64,000 bases of DNA from Ewingella allii. Lineage in GTDB: Bacteria; Pseudomonadota; Gammaproteobacteria; Enterobacterales; Enterobacteriaceae. Within the stretch, counting starts at the first letter, position 1. The number at the start of each line of letters is the position of its first letter. Positions 53,478 through 62,320 of the stretch are shown here, piece by piece. The notes below the pieces were generated by a model. That model searched no databases and was not told the DNA's origin. It saw only the letters and a list, made by a program, of their open reading frames with translations. Both the position numbers and the translations under genes were made by a program. The DNA lies in assembly GCF_044430645.1 (NCBI RefSeq), contig NZ_JAWUDN010000005.1:186001-250000 (forward strand). The letters run 5' to 3'.

Positions 53478-54668
53478 TTACAGACCTTCGAGCGCCTGCT
53501 CAAGGTCTGCCACCAGATCTTCCACATCTTCGATACCAATGCTGATGCGAACCAAGCCGTCAGTGATGCCGCTCAATCGACGAACTTCTGGCGATACCGC
53601 GCTGTGGGTGGTGGTCGCCGGATGACATGCTAAGGAGTCGGTATCGCCGACAGAAACCGCCTGAGTGATCAGCGTCAGCTTGTCGAGGAAGGTGCGTGCC
53701 GCTTCGCGGCCGCCGCGCAGTTCAATCGCCATGATGCCGCCAAACAGCTTCATCTGGCGAGCCGCAATCTCATGGCCCGGATGGCTTTTCAGCCCCGGAT
53801 AGAACACCTGCGACACCGCCGGATGGGCGTGCAGCACTTCAGCAATGTGCGCCGCGCCCACGGAGCTGGCTTCGACACGCAGTGGCAATGTTTTCAAACC
53901 ACGGGTCAATAAAGCGGCTTCGAACGGGCTTAAACAGCCGCCGAACTGCTTTAGACACAGCACGCGGATTGGGTCGATCAGCGCTTTGCTACCCACCACG
54001 ATACCGCCGGTGGCGTCGCCGTGACCGCTGATATATTTGGTGGCGGAGTGCAGGGATATGTCGATCCCCATATCTAACGGACGGGTCAGGTAAGGGGTGG
54101 CGAAGGTGTTATCCACCACGCTGACAGCACCAGCCTGCTTGGCGATACGGGCAATTTCTGCAATATCGGCAATACCCAAAACGGGGTTGGCTGGGGTTTC
54201 CACAAACACCATTTTGGTCTGCGGCGTCAGGGCGGCTTGCAGATCTTTGGTGTCCGCCACGTAAATCGGTTTGATGCCGTAGCGCGGCAGCAGGTTGCGG
54301 ATCACTCCCTCGGTGCCGCCATACAGCGTACCCACGTGGATGATCTCATCGCCCGGCGACAGCAGGGCAAACAGCACGGCGCTGATGGCCGCCATGCCGC
54401 TGGCACAGGCCACGGCACTTTCGCCGCCTTCCAGCGCCGCCATTTTCTGCTCAACAACCGCCACGGTTGGGTTTGCGAAACGGCTATAGGAGTAGCCCGG
54501 CTCTTCGCCGCTGAAGCGACGCGCGCCGCTGTCAAAGTCATCGTAAGAGAAAGATGAGGTCGCGGTGATTGGCGTGGTGATCGCGCCAGTTAAAGGGTCA
54601 GGCTGTTGACCCGCGTGCACGGCAAGCGTACGCATACCCAATTGGCGGGTGTTTTCCAGATGTTTCAT
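53478..54668 (-). CDS. Cys/Met-metabolism PLP enzyme (methionine gamma-lyase/cystathionine gamma-lyase-like)
   Basis: 396 residues from ATG 54668 (AGGA seven bases before). The PLP lysine is in HSATKYISGHGD near residue 210, with YSRFANPTV and GDEIIHVGTLYGGTEG. Overall it resembles Citrobacter methionine gamma-lyase, but the Cys that marks that enzyme (near residue 115, YGCT) is Gly here (YGGT), as in cystathionine lyases and synthases. Precise reaction unresolved. Convergent with LysR, 6 bases apart. Confidence 0.85.
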   Translation of the reverse strand: MKHLENTRQLGMRTLAVHAGQQPDPLTGAITTPITATSSFSYDDFDSGARRFSGEEPGYSYSRFANPTVAVVEQKMAALEGGESAVACASGMAAISAVLFALLSPGDEIIHVGTLYGGTEGVIRNLLPRYGIKPIYVADTKDLQAALTPQTKMVFVETPANPVLGIADIAEIARIAKQAGAVSVVDNTFATPYLTRPLDMGIDISLHSATKYISGHGDATGGIVVGSKALIDPIRVLCLKQFGGCLSPFEAALLTRGLKTLPLRVEASSVGAAHIAEVLHAHPAVSQVFYPGLKSHPGHEIAARQMKLFGGIMAIELRGGREAARTFLDKLTLITQAVSVGDTDSLACHPATTTHSAVSPEVRRLSGITDGLVRISIGIEDVEDLVADLEQALEGL

Positions 54669-54793
54669 CTTCATATCCTGTAAAAATCAGGGATAAATTA
54701 TATCAATACTTACAAGCAGTAGCTGTTTTCGCTTAAGAACATTTGGCACTCAGGACCAAACCAAACGATATATCCCCGCAGCCAACCTATGGA

Positions 54794-54820
54794 AAGCCGC
54801 AGCCATGTTGGCAGCGGCTT
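54794..54820 (-). terminator. Hairpin between glpE and the PLP-enzyme gene
   Basis: AAGCCGC and GCGGCTT with inner GCCA/TGGC around TGT. On the minus strand it follows glpE. T-run weak. Confidence 0.55.
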
Positions 54821-54878
54821 AAACTGGGGGAATATTTGGGGTGGCCGACGACTAAGCCGAATGGGGAAGCAGGGGAGA

Positions 54879-55199
54879 TTAGGCTTCTACATCCTGAGGG
54901 AAAGTGTTTGACCAGGCTTCGAAACCGCCGTCGATGCTGTAGACCGATTCAAAACCCTGAGTCAGCAGGTACTGAGCTGCGCCACGGCTGCTAATGCCGT
55001 GATAGCACATCACCATCACTGGGGTTTTGGTGTCGGCGCGTTCCATAAACGCCAGCATGCTTTCATTGCTGAGGTGGAATGCGCCCGGAGCATGGGCCGC
55101 GCCAAAGCTTTGCGGGTCGCGGATATCTACCATGACCGCGTCGCCCTGTTTCAGGCGGGTGTGCGCTTGTTCAACGCTGATCGATTCAAATTGTTCCAT
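54879..55199 (-). CDS. glpE: Thiosulfate sulfurtransferase GlpE
   Basis: 106 residues from ATG 55199 (E. coli 108), single rhodanese domain: VDIRDPQSF near residue 25 and the active-site loop CYHGISS with Cys near 65. Moves sulfane sulfur from thiosulfate to cyanide or thioredoxin. Split from glpG by about 5 kb of inserted genes. Confidence 0.95.
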   Translation of the reverse strand: MEQFESISVEQAHTRLKQGDAVMVDIRDPQSFGAAHAPGAFHLSNESMLAFMERADTKTPVMVMCYHGISSRGAAQYLLTQGFESVYSIDGGFEAWSNTFPQDVEA

Positions 55200-55283
55200 T
55201 CTGGCGAGCCTCAATAATCAGTTATCGACATATTCTACCTAATTATTTGCTCACCAAGACCAGACAAACCACAGGGTTAAGAC

Positions 55284-56039
55284 TTAAACCAGAATCACTC
55301 TCACGCCTTTTTGACGCAATTGTTCAAGGATTTCAACGTCCGCCTCCTTGCCAGTGATCAGCACATCGATTTGCTCGGTGCGGCTAAATAGCATTCCCGC
55401 GCGCTGACCGACCTTGCTGCTATCAACCAGCACCGCCAGCTTGCCGACGTAATTGAGCATTTTCTGTTCGGCCATGGCGGTCAGCATGTCGGTTTTGTAC
55501 AGGCCATCGGTGGTCAGGCCCGCGCCGCTGGTGAACATCCAGTGTCCGGCGTACAGGCTGGCATCGCCGTCCTGTGGTGCGAGGGTGATGGACTGACTCT
55601 TGTTGTACTGCCCGCCCATGATGACCACGCTGTCGTGCTCTTGCTCAATCAGGTAGTTAGCCAGCGGCAGATAGTTGGTGATCACCTGAATATCTTTGCC
55701 ACACATTTCGCGGCCCAGCAGAAATGCCGTCGAGCCACAGTTGATCACTACACTTTCACCCGGTTCGCAGAGCTGCGCTGCCGCCTGAGCGATGCGTTTT
55801 TTCTCATCGAGATTGTGGGTCTGGTGGATATTGAGCGGCGTCCAGTTCTCCCGTGGCGAACTGACGGCTTCGGCACCGTTGCGAACTTTGCGCAATTTCC
55901 CCAGCTCATTGAGTTTGGTGATATCACGGCGCGCGGTGGCCGGAGAAATATCGAAGCTGTCGATCACATCGGAGACAGAGATCTGGCCCTTGCGTTGTAA
56001 AAGGTTAAGGATCGCGTTGTGACGTTGGGGTTCAGTCAT
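55284..56039 (-). CDS. ulaR: L-ascorbate utilisation repressor UlaR (DeoR family)
   Basis: 251 residues, as in E. coli. DeoR HTH: GQISVSDVIDSFDISPATA and RRDITKLNEL. The ligand domain begins NCGSTAFLLGREM. It represses ulaG and ulaABCDEF until L-ascorbate-6-phosphate binds. Gene order ulaR-ulaG on one strand and ulaABCDEF on the other is as in E. coli. Confidence 0.95.
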   Translation of the reverse strand: MTEPQRHNAILNLLQRKGQISVSDVIDSFDISPATARRDITKLNELGKLRKVRNGAEAVSSPRENWTPLNIHQTHNLDEKKRIAQAAAQLCEPGESVVINCGSTAFLLGREMCGKDIQVITNYLPLANYLIEQEHDSVVIMGGQYNKSQSITLAPQDGDASLYAGHWMFTSGAGLTTDGLYKTDMLTAMAEQKMLNYVGKLAVLVDSSKVGQRAGMLFSRTEQIDVLITGKEADVEILEQLRQKGVRVILV

Positions 56040-56131
56040 GATTGCTCCGCAAGGGAAATGATTATTGCGTGATTATAATCGAGTGATTCAATCATTCATA
56101 CACCCTTAGTTTTGTTACACCTCTTTGGTGG

Positions 56132-56158
56132 AAAAGGCAGGGAGGTCGCCCCTGCCTG
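56132..56158 (-). terminator. Terminator after ulaG
   Basis: Minus strand: AGGCAGGG pairs with CCCTGCCT over a seven-base loop, then TTTT. Lies between ulaG and ulaR. Confidence 0.75.
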
Positions 56159-56170
56159 TATCCAATATGA

Positions 56171-57235
56171 TTAAAGGAATGATTTGAAAGGTAAATCTGT
56201 TTCAGAAGTGAAGCAGTCATCGAAGCCACGCGGGTAGTGGTATTCGAAATTATCTTTATCATTTGGATAAGTAAATTTGCCGCCAACCTGCCAAATAAAT
56301 GGCTTAAAGTCATATTTCAGTCGGTCTTTTTTCATATTCCACAGCATGCGGATTTCTTGCGGGTCAGCCTGGAAGTTTGACCAGATATCATGGTGGAAAG
56401 GGATAACTACCTGAGTTTTAAGAGATTCTGCCATGCGCAAAATATCAACGCTGGTCATTTTATCCGTTACGCCACGCGGGTTTTCGCCATAAGAGCCGAG
56501 CGCTACGTCCACCTGATGCTCATTGCCATGTTTGGCGAAATAGTTGGAATAGTGGGAGTCGCCGCTATGGTACAGATTGCCGCCTGGCGTTTTGAACAGG
56601 TAGTTCACCGCGCGTTTGTCCATCATATCTGGCAGTACGCCTTCGGCTTTTTGGTCGGCTGGCAGCGTGATTAAAACGGTACGGTCGAAAGAGTCCAGTG
56701 CATGAATTTCCACATCTTTGATTTTCACCACTTTGCCCGGGGTCATCACGATGCAGCGTTCAGCCGGTACGCCCCAGCTCATCCAGAGATCCACGCAGGT
56801 TTGCGGGCCGATAAACGGCACGTCTGATGAGCAATTCTGCATGACGGCGGCGGCGACGTTAACGTCAATGTGATCGTTATGATCGTGGGTAGAGAGCACG
56901 GCGTCGATCTCTCTAATAGCAAAGGGATCAAGCACAAATGGCGTGGTGCGCAGGTTAGGCTGGAGCTTTTTCACCCCCGCCATACGCTGCATCTGATGGC
57001 CGGTTTTCATCAGCGGGCTGCTGTGGTTTTGCTTGCCCACGCCGCACCATAAATCGACGCAAATATTCGCCCCACCCTCTGATTTCAACCAGATACCCGT
57101 ACAGCCCAGCCACCACATAGCAAATGTACCCGGCGCGACGCGCTCTTGCTCAATCTCTTCATTAAGCCAGGTTCCCCACTCTGGGAAAGTATTCAGTATC
57201 CACGACTCGCGGGTAATGCTTTGAACTTTACTCAT
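56171..57235 (-). CDS. ulaG: L-ascorbate-6-phosphate lactonase UlaG
   Basis: 354 residues, matching E. coli UlaG. Metallo-beta-lactamase metal site STHDHNDHID near residue 110, then HSGDSHYSNY near 215 and FHHDIW near 285. It opens L-ascorbate-6-phosphate to 3-keto-L-gulonate-6-phosphate. AGAGGGT upstream of ATG 57235. Separately transcribed, divergent from ulaA. Confidence 0.96.
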   Translation of the reverse strand: MSKVQSITRESWILNTFPEWGTWLNEEIEQERVAPGTFAMWWLGCTGIWLKSEGGANICVDLWCGVGKQNHSSPLMKTGHQMQRMAGVKKLQPNLRTTPFVLDPFAIREIDAVLSTHDHNDHIDVNVAAAVMQNCSSDVPFIGPQTCVDLWMSWGVPAERCIVMTPGKVVKIKDVEIHALDSFDRTVLITLPADQKAEGVLPDMMDKRAVNYLFKTPGGNLYHSGDSHYSNYFAKHGNEHQVDVALGSYGENPRGVTDKMTSVDILRMAESLKTQVVIPFHHDIWSNFQADPQEIRMLWNMKKDRLKYDFKPFIWQVGGKFTYPNDKDNFEYHYPRGFDDCFTSETDLPFKSFL

Positions 57236-57653
57236 GGTTTGACCCTCTTCATGACACCAATGTGTCGATATTTTTAGTCTGAATGATTTTTGGTGATTAC
57301 ATATGATTGCTATGCGCCGAACTTAGCACCAATAAATCATCGATACAAGATGGGTTTTGAGAGTTTATCTGTTAGTCCAGCCAACCTTTGAGCTTGAAAG
57401 CCAAGAGTTAACTGACTGAGGTGATTGCTGGTTATTGTTATATCTTTATGAATTTAAAGCTTTAAATGTAATTTTTGTTTTATCGTGGATATTCTTGAAG
57501 CGGATATCTTGCGAGGAGTATCACAAATAATCATCTTCAATCTTTTAATGATTTATTGTGAGCGTTACTGTGCATCCGTCCTTACAGTATTTGTGACTAT
57601 CGCTTTGCCTGATCTTCTCAAAGCGTGTCTCTCGAAGGTTAACGGAGAGTCTT
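57236..57653. promoter_or_regulatory. ulaG-ulaA divergent control region
   Basis: 418 AT-rich bases with promoters for both units. A TTGTGAGCG...TGTGCA stretch at 57557-57575 and TTGTGAC at 57590 recall CRP half-sites; UlaR sites could not be fixed. Small frame at 57485-57691 is not supported as a gene. Confidence 0.5.
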
Positions 57654-59057
57654 ATGGAATTCCTCTACACCGTATTCACCGTATTTTTTAATCAAGTCAT
57701 GACCAATGCCCCGCTGCTGCTGGGTATTGTCACCATGCTAGGCTACATCCTGCTTAGGAAAAGCGTGAGTGTCGTCATCAAGGGCACCATCAAAACCATC
57801 ATCGGTTTTATGTTGCTACAGGCCGGCTCGGGGATTTTGACCAGCACGTTCAAACCCGTGGTTGCCAAGCTTTCTGAAGTGTATGGCATTAATGGCGCCA
57901 TTTCTGACACCTACGCCTCAATGATGGCAACGGTCGAAAGAATGGGGGAAGCCTACAGCTGGGTGGGGTATGCCGTACTGATCGCCCTGGCTCTCAACAT
58001 TCTGTATGTCGTTTTCCGCCGTATTACGGGCATTCGCACCATCATGCTGACCGGCCACATAATGTTCCAGCAGGCCGGGCTTATCGCCGTGTTCTTCTTT
58101 GTGATGGGCTACCCGATGTGGACCACCATTTGGGCGACGGCGTTTCTGGTCTCGCTCTACTGGGGCATTACCTCCAACATGATGTACAAACCCACTCAGG
58201 CCGTGACTGAAAACAGCGGCTTCTCGATTGGGCACCAGCAGCAGTTTGCTTCATGGATTGCGTATAAAATCGCCCCGTATCTGGGTAAAAAAGAAGACAG
58301 CGTCGAGAACCTCAAGCTGCCGGGCTGGTTGAATATCTTCCATGACAATATCGTCTCGACGGCCATCGTGATGACGATTTTCTTCGGCATTATCCTCTGC
58401 TCGTTTGGGCTTGATACCTTGCAACTGATGGCCGGTAAAACCCACTGGACTATCTATATCCTGCAAACGGGCCTGATGTTTGCGGTCGCTATTTTCATCA
58501 TTATTCAGGGCGTGCGCATGTTCGTCGCTGAATTAACCGAAGCCTTTAACGGCATCTCCCAACGCTTAATTCCCGGTGCGGTTTTAGCTATCGACTGCGC
58601 GGCGATTTACAGCTTCGCGCCGAACGCCGTGGTCTGGGGCTTTATGTGGGGCACCATCGGGCAACTGATCGCCGTGGGCATTCTGTTCGCACTCGGTTCT
58701 TCCATCATGATCATTCCCGGCTTTATTCCAATGTTCTTTTCCAACGCCACCATTGGCGTGTTTGCCAACCACTTTGGCGGCTGGCGCGCGGCGCTCAAAA
58801 TCTGTCTGGTGATGGGCATGCTGGAGATCTTCGGCTGCGTCTGGGCTATCAAGCTGACAGGCCTGAGTGCCTGGATGGGCATGGCCGACTGGTCGATTCT
58901 GGCACCACCGCTGATGCAGGGCTTCTTCAGTATCGGCATGGCCTTTATGGGCGTCATCGTCGTCATCGCGCTGCTTTATATGTACTTCGCAGGTCGCAGC
59001 CTGCGTGCCGAAGAAGATGCTGAAAAACAGGCGCTTAGCCAGCCTGCTTCTCACTAA
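57654..59057 (+). CDS. ulaA: PTS L-ascorbate permease UlaA (EIIC)
   Basis: 467 residues (E. coli 465), MEFLYTVFTVFFNQVMTNAP. About 11 helices; conserved FAPNAVVWGFMWGT and FFSNATIGVFANHFGGWRAA. GGAGAG upstream. Imports L-ascorbate with UlaB and UlaC. First gene of ulaABCDEF. Confidence 0.96.
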   Translation: MEFLYTVFTVFFNQVMTNAPLLLGIVTMLGYILLRKSVSVVIKGTIKTIIGFMLLQAGSGILTSTFKPVVAKLSEVYGINGAISDTYASMMATVERMGEAYSWVGYAVLIALALNILYVVFRRITGIRTIMLTGHIMFQQAGLIAVFFFVMGYPMWTTIWATAFLVSLYWGITSNMMYKPTQAVTENSGFSIGHQQQFASWIAYKIAPYLGKKEDSVENLKLPGWLNIFHDNIVSTAIVMTIFFGIILCSFGLDTLQLMAGKTHWTIYILQTGLMFAVAIFIIIQGVRMFVAELTEAFNGISQRLIPGAVLAIDCAAIYSFAPNAVVWGFMWGTIGQLIAVGILFALGSSIMIIPGFIPMFFSNATIGVFANHFGGWRAALKICLVMGMLEIFGCVWAIKLTGLSAWMGMADWSILAPPLMQGFFSIGMAFMGVIVVIALLYMYFAGRSLRAEEDAEKQALSQPASH

Positions 59058-59104
59058 GTCACTCACTCTTATTTATCTATTTCACATTGACCGGAGATTT
59101 TCAC

Positions 59105-59413
59105 ATGACAGTACGAATTCTAGCGGTATGCGGTTGCGGGCAAGGCAGTTCAATGATCATGAAAATGAAAATTGGCCAGTTTCTCACTCAAGAGGGTGTT
59201 GATCACACCATGAACAGCTGCGCAGTAGGTGAATACAAATCTGAACTCGGCGGGGCAGATATCATCGTGGCTTCAACCCACGTGGCGGATGAAATCACCG
59301 TGAGCGGCAATAAATACGTCGTTGGCGTACGCAATATGCTTTCTGCGGCAGATTTTGGCCCGAAAGTGATGGAAGTGATTAACGCGCACTTCGCCAGCGA
59401 TCTGAAGAAGTAA
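59105..59413 (+). CDS. ulaB: PTS L-ascorbate EIIB UlaB
   Basis: 102 residues from ATG 59105 (GGAG upstream). Phosphorylated Cys in AVCGCGQGSSMIMKMK near residue 9. Accepts phosphate from UlaC and passes it to ascorbate. Confidence 0.95.
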   Translation: MTVRILAVCGCGQGSSMIMKMKIGQFLTQEGVDHTMNSCAVGEYKSELGGADIIVASTHVADEITVSGNKYVVGVRNMLSAADFGPKVMEVINAHFASDLKK

Positions 59414-59423
59414 GGATAACGCC

Positions 59424-59906
59424 ATGAAATTACGCGATTCTCTGGCTGAAAATGACTCTATTCGCCTGAATGCCGAGGCTGAAACCTGGCAGGAGGCGGT
59501 GAAAATCGGGGTGGATATGCTGGTAGCGGCGGGCGTGGTTGAACCGCGCTACTACCAGGCGATCCTCGATGGCGTCGAGCGCTTCGGTCCTTATTTCGTG
59601 ATTGCTCCCGGTCTGGCGATGCCACACGGCCGCCCGGAAGAGGGGGTGCTCAAAACGGGGTTTGCGCTGGTCACTTTGAAAAAACCTTTGGTCTTCAACC
59701 ATGAAGATAACGACCCGGTAGACATCCTCATCACCCTGGCGGCGGTCGATGCCAATGCCCATCAAGAGGTGGGCATCATGCAGGTGGTGAACCTGTTTGA
59801 AGATGAAGAGAACTTTGATCGCTTGCGCGCCTGTACCACGGCTCAGCAAGTGCTGGATTTAATAGATAAAACCTCAGCAGCTTCTGACGCTGCGTTGACT
59901 GACTAA
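59424..59906 (+). CDS. ulaC: PTS L-ascorbate EIIA UlaC
   Basis: 160 residues (E. coli 154). Phosphorylated His in GLAMPHGRPEEG near residue 68. Receives phosphate from HPr and gives it to UlaB. Confidence 0.96.
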   Translation: MKLRDSLAENDSIRLNAEAETWQEAVKIGVDMLVAAGVVEPRYYQAILDGVERFGPYFVIAPGLAMPHGRPEEGVLKTGFALVTLKKPLVFNHEDNDPVDILITLAAVDANAHQEVGIMQVVNLFEDEENFDRLRACTTAQQVLDLIDKTSAASDAALTD

Positions 59907-59924
59907 ACGTAAAGGGAACATAGC

Positions 59925-60581
59925 ATGTCTAAAACATTACCGATGTTGCAGGTTGCGCTTGATAATCAGTCGATGGACGACGCCTACAAAACCACGCGCC
60001 TGATAGCTAATGAAGTTGACATTATCGAAGTGGGTACCATTTTGTGCGTGGCGGAAGGGGTTCGCGCCGTCCGCGATTTAAAAGCACTGTATCCAGAAAA
60101 GATCGTTTTAGCCGATGCCAAAATTGCTGACGCAGGGAAAATTTTGTCGCGCATGTGCTTTGAAGCCAATGCCGATTGGGTGACGGTTATCTGCTGTGCT
60201 GACATCAACACCACCAAGGGCGCGCTGGAAGTCGCTAAAGAGTTTGGCGGCGATGTGCAGATTGAATTGACAGGCTACTGGACGTGGGAACAGGCTCAGG
60301 AGTGGCGCGCTGCCGGTATTCAGCAAGTGGTATATCACCGCAGCCGCGACGCACAGGCCGCCGGCGTAGCCTGGAGCGATGCCGATATTACGGCAATTCA
60401 ACGCCTGTCCAGCATGGGCTTTAAAGTCACCATCACCGGTGGTCTGGCGCTGGAAGATCTGCCGCTGTTTAAAGATATCCCGGTGCACGTCTTTATCGCT
60501 GGTCGCAGTATTCGTGATGCGAAAGACCCGGTAGAAGCCGCTCGCCAGTTCAAAAAATCAATCAGCCAGCTTTGGGGCTAA
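59925..60581 (+). CDS. ulaD: 3-keto-L-gulonate-6-phosphate decarboxylase UlaD
   Basis: 218 residues (E. coli 216). The beta-alpha barrel has ADAKIADAGKI (Asp and Lys of the OMP-decarboxylase suprafamily) and IAGRSIRDA. Forms L-xylulose-5-phosphate. Confidence 0.97.
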   Translation: MSKTLPMLQVALDNQSMDDAYKTTRLIANEVDIIEVGTILCVAEGVRAVRDLKALYPEKIVLADAKIADAGKILSRMCFEANADWVTVICCADINTTKGALEVAKEFGGDVQIELTGYWTWEQAQEWRAAGIQQVVYHRSRDAQAAGVAWSDADITAIQRLSSMGFKVTITGGLALEDLPLFKDIPVHVFIAGRSIRDAKDPVEAARQFKKSISQLWG

Positions 60582-60591
60582 GGACAGCGCA

Positions 60592-61455
60592 ATGATGCAC
60601 AAAGCCGTTCCACTCGGTATTTATGAAAAGGCCCTGCCTGCGGGGGAAGACTGGTTCGCGCGCCTGCAAATGGCTAAAGAGCTGGGCTTTGATTTCGTCG
60701 AAATGTCGGTCGATGAAAGCGATCACCGATTGGCGCGGCTGGACTGGAGCCGCGAACAGCGGATGGCGGTGGTGGATGCCGTTGCCCGTACCGGTGTTCG
60801 TATTCCCTCCATGTGCCTCAGTGCGCATCGCCGCTTTCCTCTTGGGTCTGAAGATGATGCCACCCGCGCGCAGGGGCTAGAGGTCATGCGCAAAGCCATC
60901 GTGCTGGCGCAAGACCTTGGTATTCGGGTTATTCAGCTTGCGGGCTATGACGTCTATTACCAAGATGCCAATGACCATACGCGTGAGCGTTTTCGCGCCG
61001 GTCTGAAGGAAGCCGTTGAGATGGCAAGTCGTGCGCAGGTCACGCTGGCGATGGAAATCATGGATTACCCGCTGATGAACTCCATCAGCAAAGCTTTGGG
61101 CTATGCCCATTACCTCAATAACCCGTGGTTCCAGCTCTATCCAGACATCGGCAACTTATCAGCATGGGATAACGACGTGCAAATGGAACTGGCGAGTGGC
61201 GCAGGGCATATCGTGGCGGTACATGTCAAAGATACCCAGCAGGGCGTGTTTAAAAATGTGCCTTTTGGCCAAGGAGTGGTGGAGTTCGAACGCTGCTTTA
61301 AAACGCTGCTCGACACGGGCTATTGCGGTCCCTATTTGATTGAAATGTGGAGTGAAACCGCTGCTGACCCAGTCAAAGAGGTGCGCGAAGCCCGCGCATG
61401 GGTGGTGGATAAAATGCACAAAGCCGGACTAAAAGTGGAGGCCACTGTATGTTAG
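60592..61455 (+). CDS. ulaE: L-xylulose-5-phosphate 3-epimerase UlaE
   Basis: 287 residues (E. coli 284); two ATG in tandem at 60592 and 60595. GIYEKALPAG, CLSAHRRFPLGSED, and metal-site EIMDYPL and YPDIGNLSAW match. Forms L-ribulose-5-phosphate. The 3' end overlaps ulaF by 7 bases. Confidence 0.97.
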   Translation: MMHKAVPLGIYEKALPAGEDWFARLQMAKELGFDFVEMSVDESDHRLARLDWSREQRMAVVDAVARTGVRIPSMCLSAHRRFPLGSEDDATRAQGLEVMRKAIVLAQDLGIRVIQLAGYDVYYQDANDHTRERFRAGLKEAVEMASRAQVTLAMEIMDYPLMNSISKALGYAHYLNNPWFQLYPDIGNLSAWDNDVQMELASGAGHIVAVHVKDTQQGVFKNVPFGQGVVEFERCFKTLLDTGYCGPYLIEMWSETAADPVKEVREARAWVVDKMHKAGLKVEATVC

Positions 61456-62138
61456 AGCAACTGAAAAGACAGGTTTTCGAAGCCAATATGGCGCTGCCTG
61501 CGCGGGGTTTAGTCACCTTTACCTGGGGCAATGTGAGTGGCATCGATCGGACCTCTGGCCTGATGGTTATCAAACCCAGCGGCGTAGAGTATGAGGTGAT
61601 GAGCGCCGACGATATGGTGGTGGTTAATATGTTGGGCGACGTAGTCGAAGGGCATCTGAAACCCTCTTCTGACACGGCAACCCATTTGGCGCTCTATGCC
61701 CGTTACCCCGAGCTGGGCGGCATTGTTCACACACACTCGACCTATGCGACGTCATGGGCGCAGGCCAACGCGCCGATCCCAGCGTTGGGCACCACCCATG
61801 CCGACTACTTCGCGGGTGCTATTCCCTGCACCCGGCCGCTGAGTAGGACCGAAGTGAAGGGCGAATATGAACTGGAAACGGGCCATGTGATTGCTGAAAC
61901 GCTGGGAGATGCTGACCCCTTGCACATGCCGGGCATTCTGGTGTCACAGCATGGCCCATTCTGTTGGGGAACTACCCCTGAAATGGCAGTGCATAATGCG
62001 GTGGTGCTGGAAGAAGTGGCAAAAATGGCGTGGATAACCGGTACTCTGAACCGGCAATTACCGCCGATGGATGACTATCTTTTGAACAAGCATTTCACTC
62101 GCAAACACGGTCCTGAAGCTTATTACGGCCAGAAATAA
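61449..62138 (+). CDS. ulaF: L-ribulose-5-phosphate 4-epimerase UlaF
   Basis: 229 residues (E. coli 228). Class II aldolase/epimerase: GLVTFTWGNVSG near residue 20 and the zinc HTHSTYAT near residue 95, with GTTHADYF. Makes D-xylulose-5-phosphate for the pentose phosphate pathway. GGAG lies eight bases upstream of the start, inside ulaE. Confidence 0.97.
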   Translation: MLEQLKRQVFEANMALPARGLVTFTWGNVSGIDRTSGLMVIKPSGVEYEVMSADDMVVVNMLGDVVEGHLKPSSDTATHLALYARYPELGGIVHTHSTYATSWAQANAPIPALGTTHADYFAGAIPCTRPLSRTEVKGEYELETGHVIAETLGDADPLHMPGILVSQHGPFCWGTTPEMAVHNAVVLEEVAKMAWITGTLNRQLPPMDDYLLNKHFTRKHGPEAYYGQK

Positions 62139-62183
62139 GGCTACCAAATCTCTTCGGGCCGTAATATTTACCAACAAATCCCT

Positions 62184-62215
62184 AAGCTTATCGCCCACGT
62201 GCGATGAGCTTTTTT
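62184..62215 (+). terminator. ula operon terminator
   Basis: AAGCTTATCGC pairs with GCGATGAGCTT (one G-T) around CCACGT, then six T. Confidence 0.9.
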
Positions 62216-62320
62216 GCCTTATTGGGTTTATACCTATAGTTGATCCCAGATCACAGATTTCGCTTTCATGCAGAACAGACTTCTTCTCCCCTAGCGTAAC
62301 GAAAAGGAAAGAGCTGCCTT

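Noticed and set aside
57485..57691. 68-codon frame before ulaA
   Set aside because: Overlaps the ulaA start and lies in the AT-rich control region.
62240..62310. MalT box before malP
   Set aside because: A GGGGAGAAG-like match on the reverse strand near 62285 has two or more mismatches to GGGGAKGAGG, too weak to annotate.
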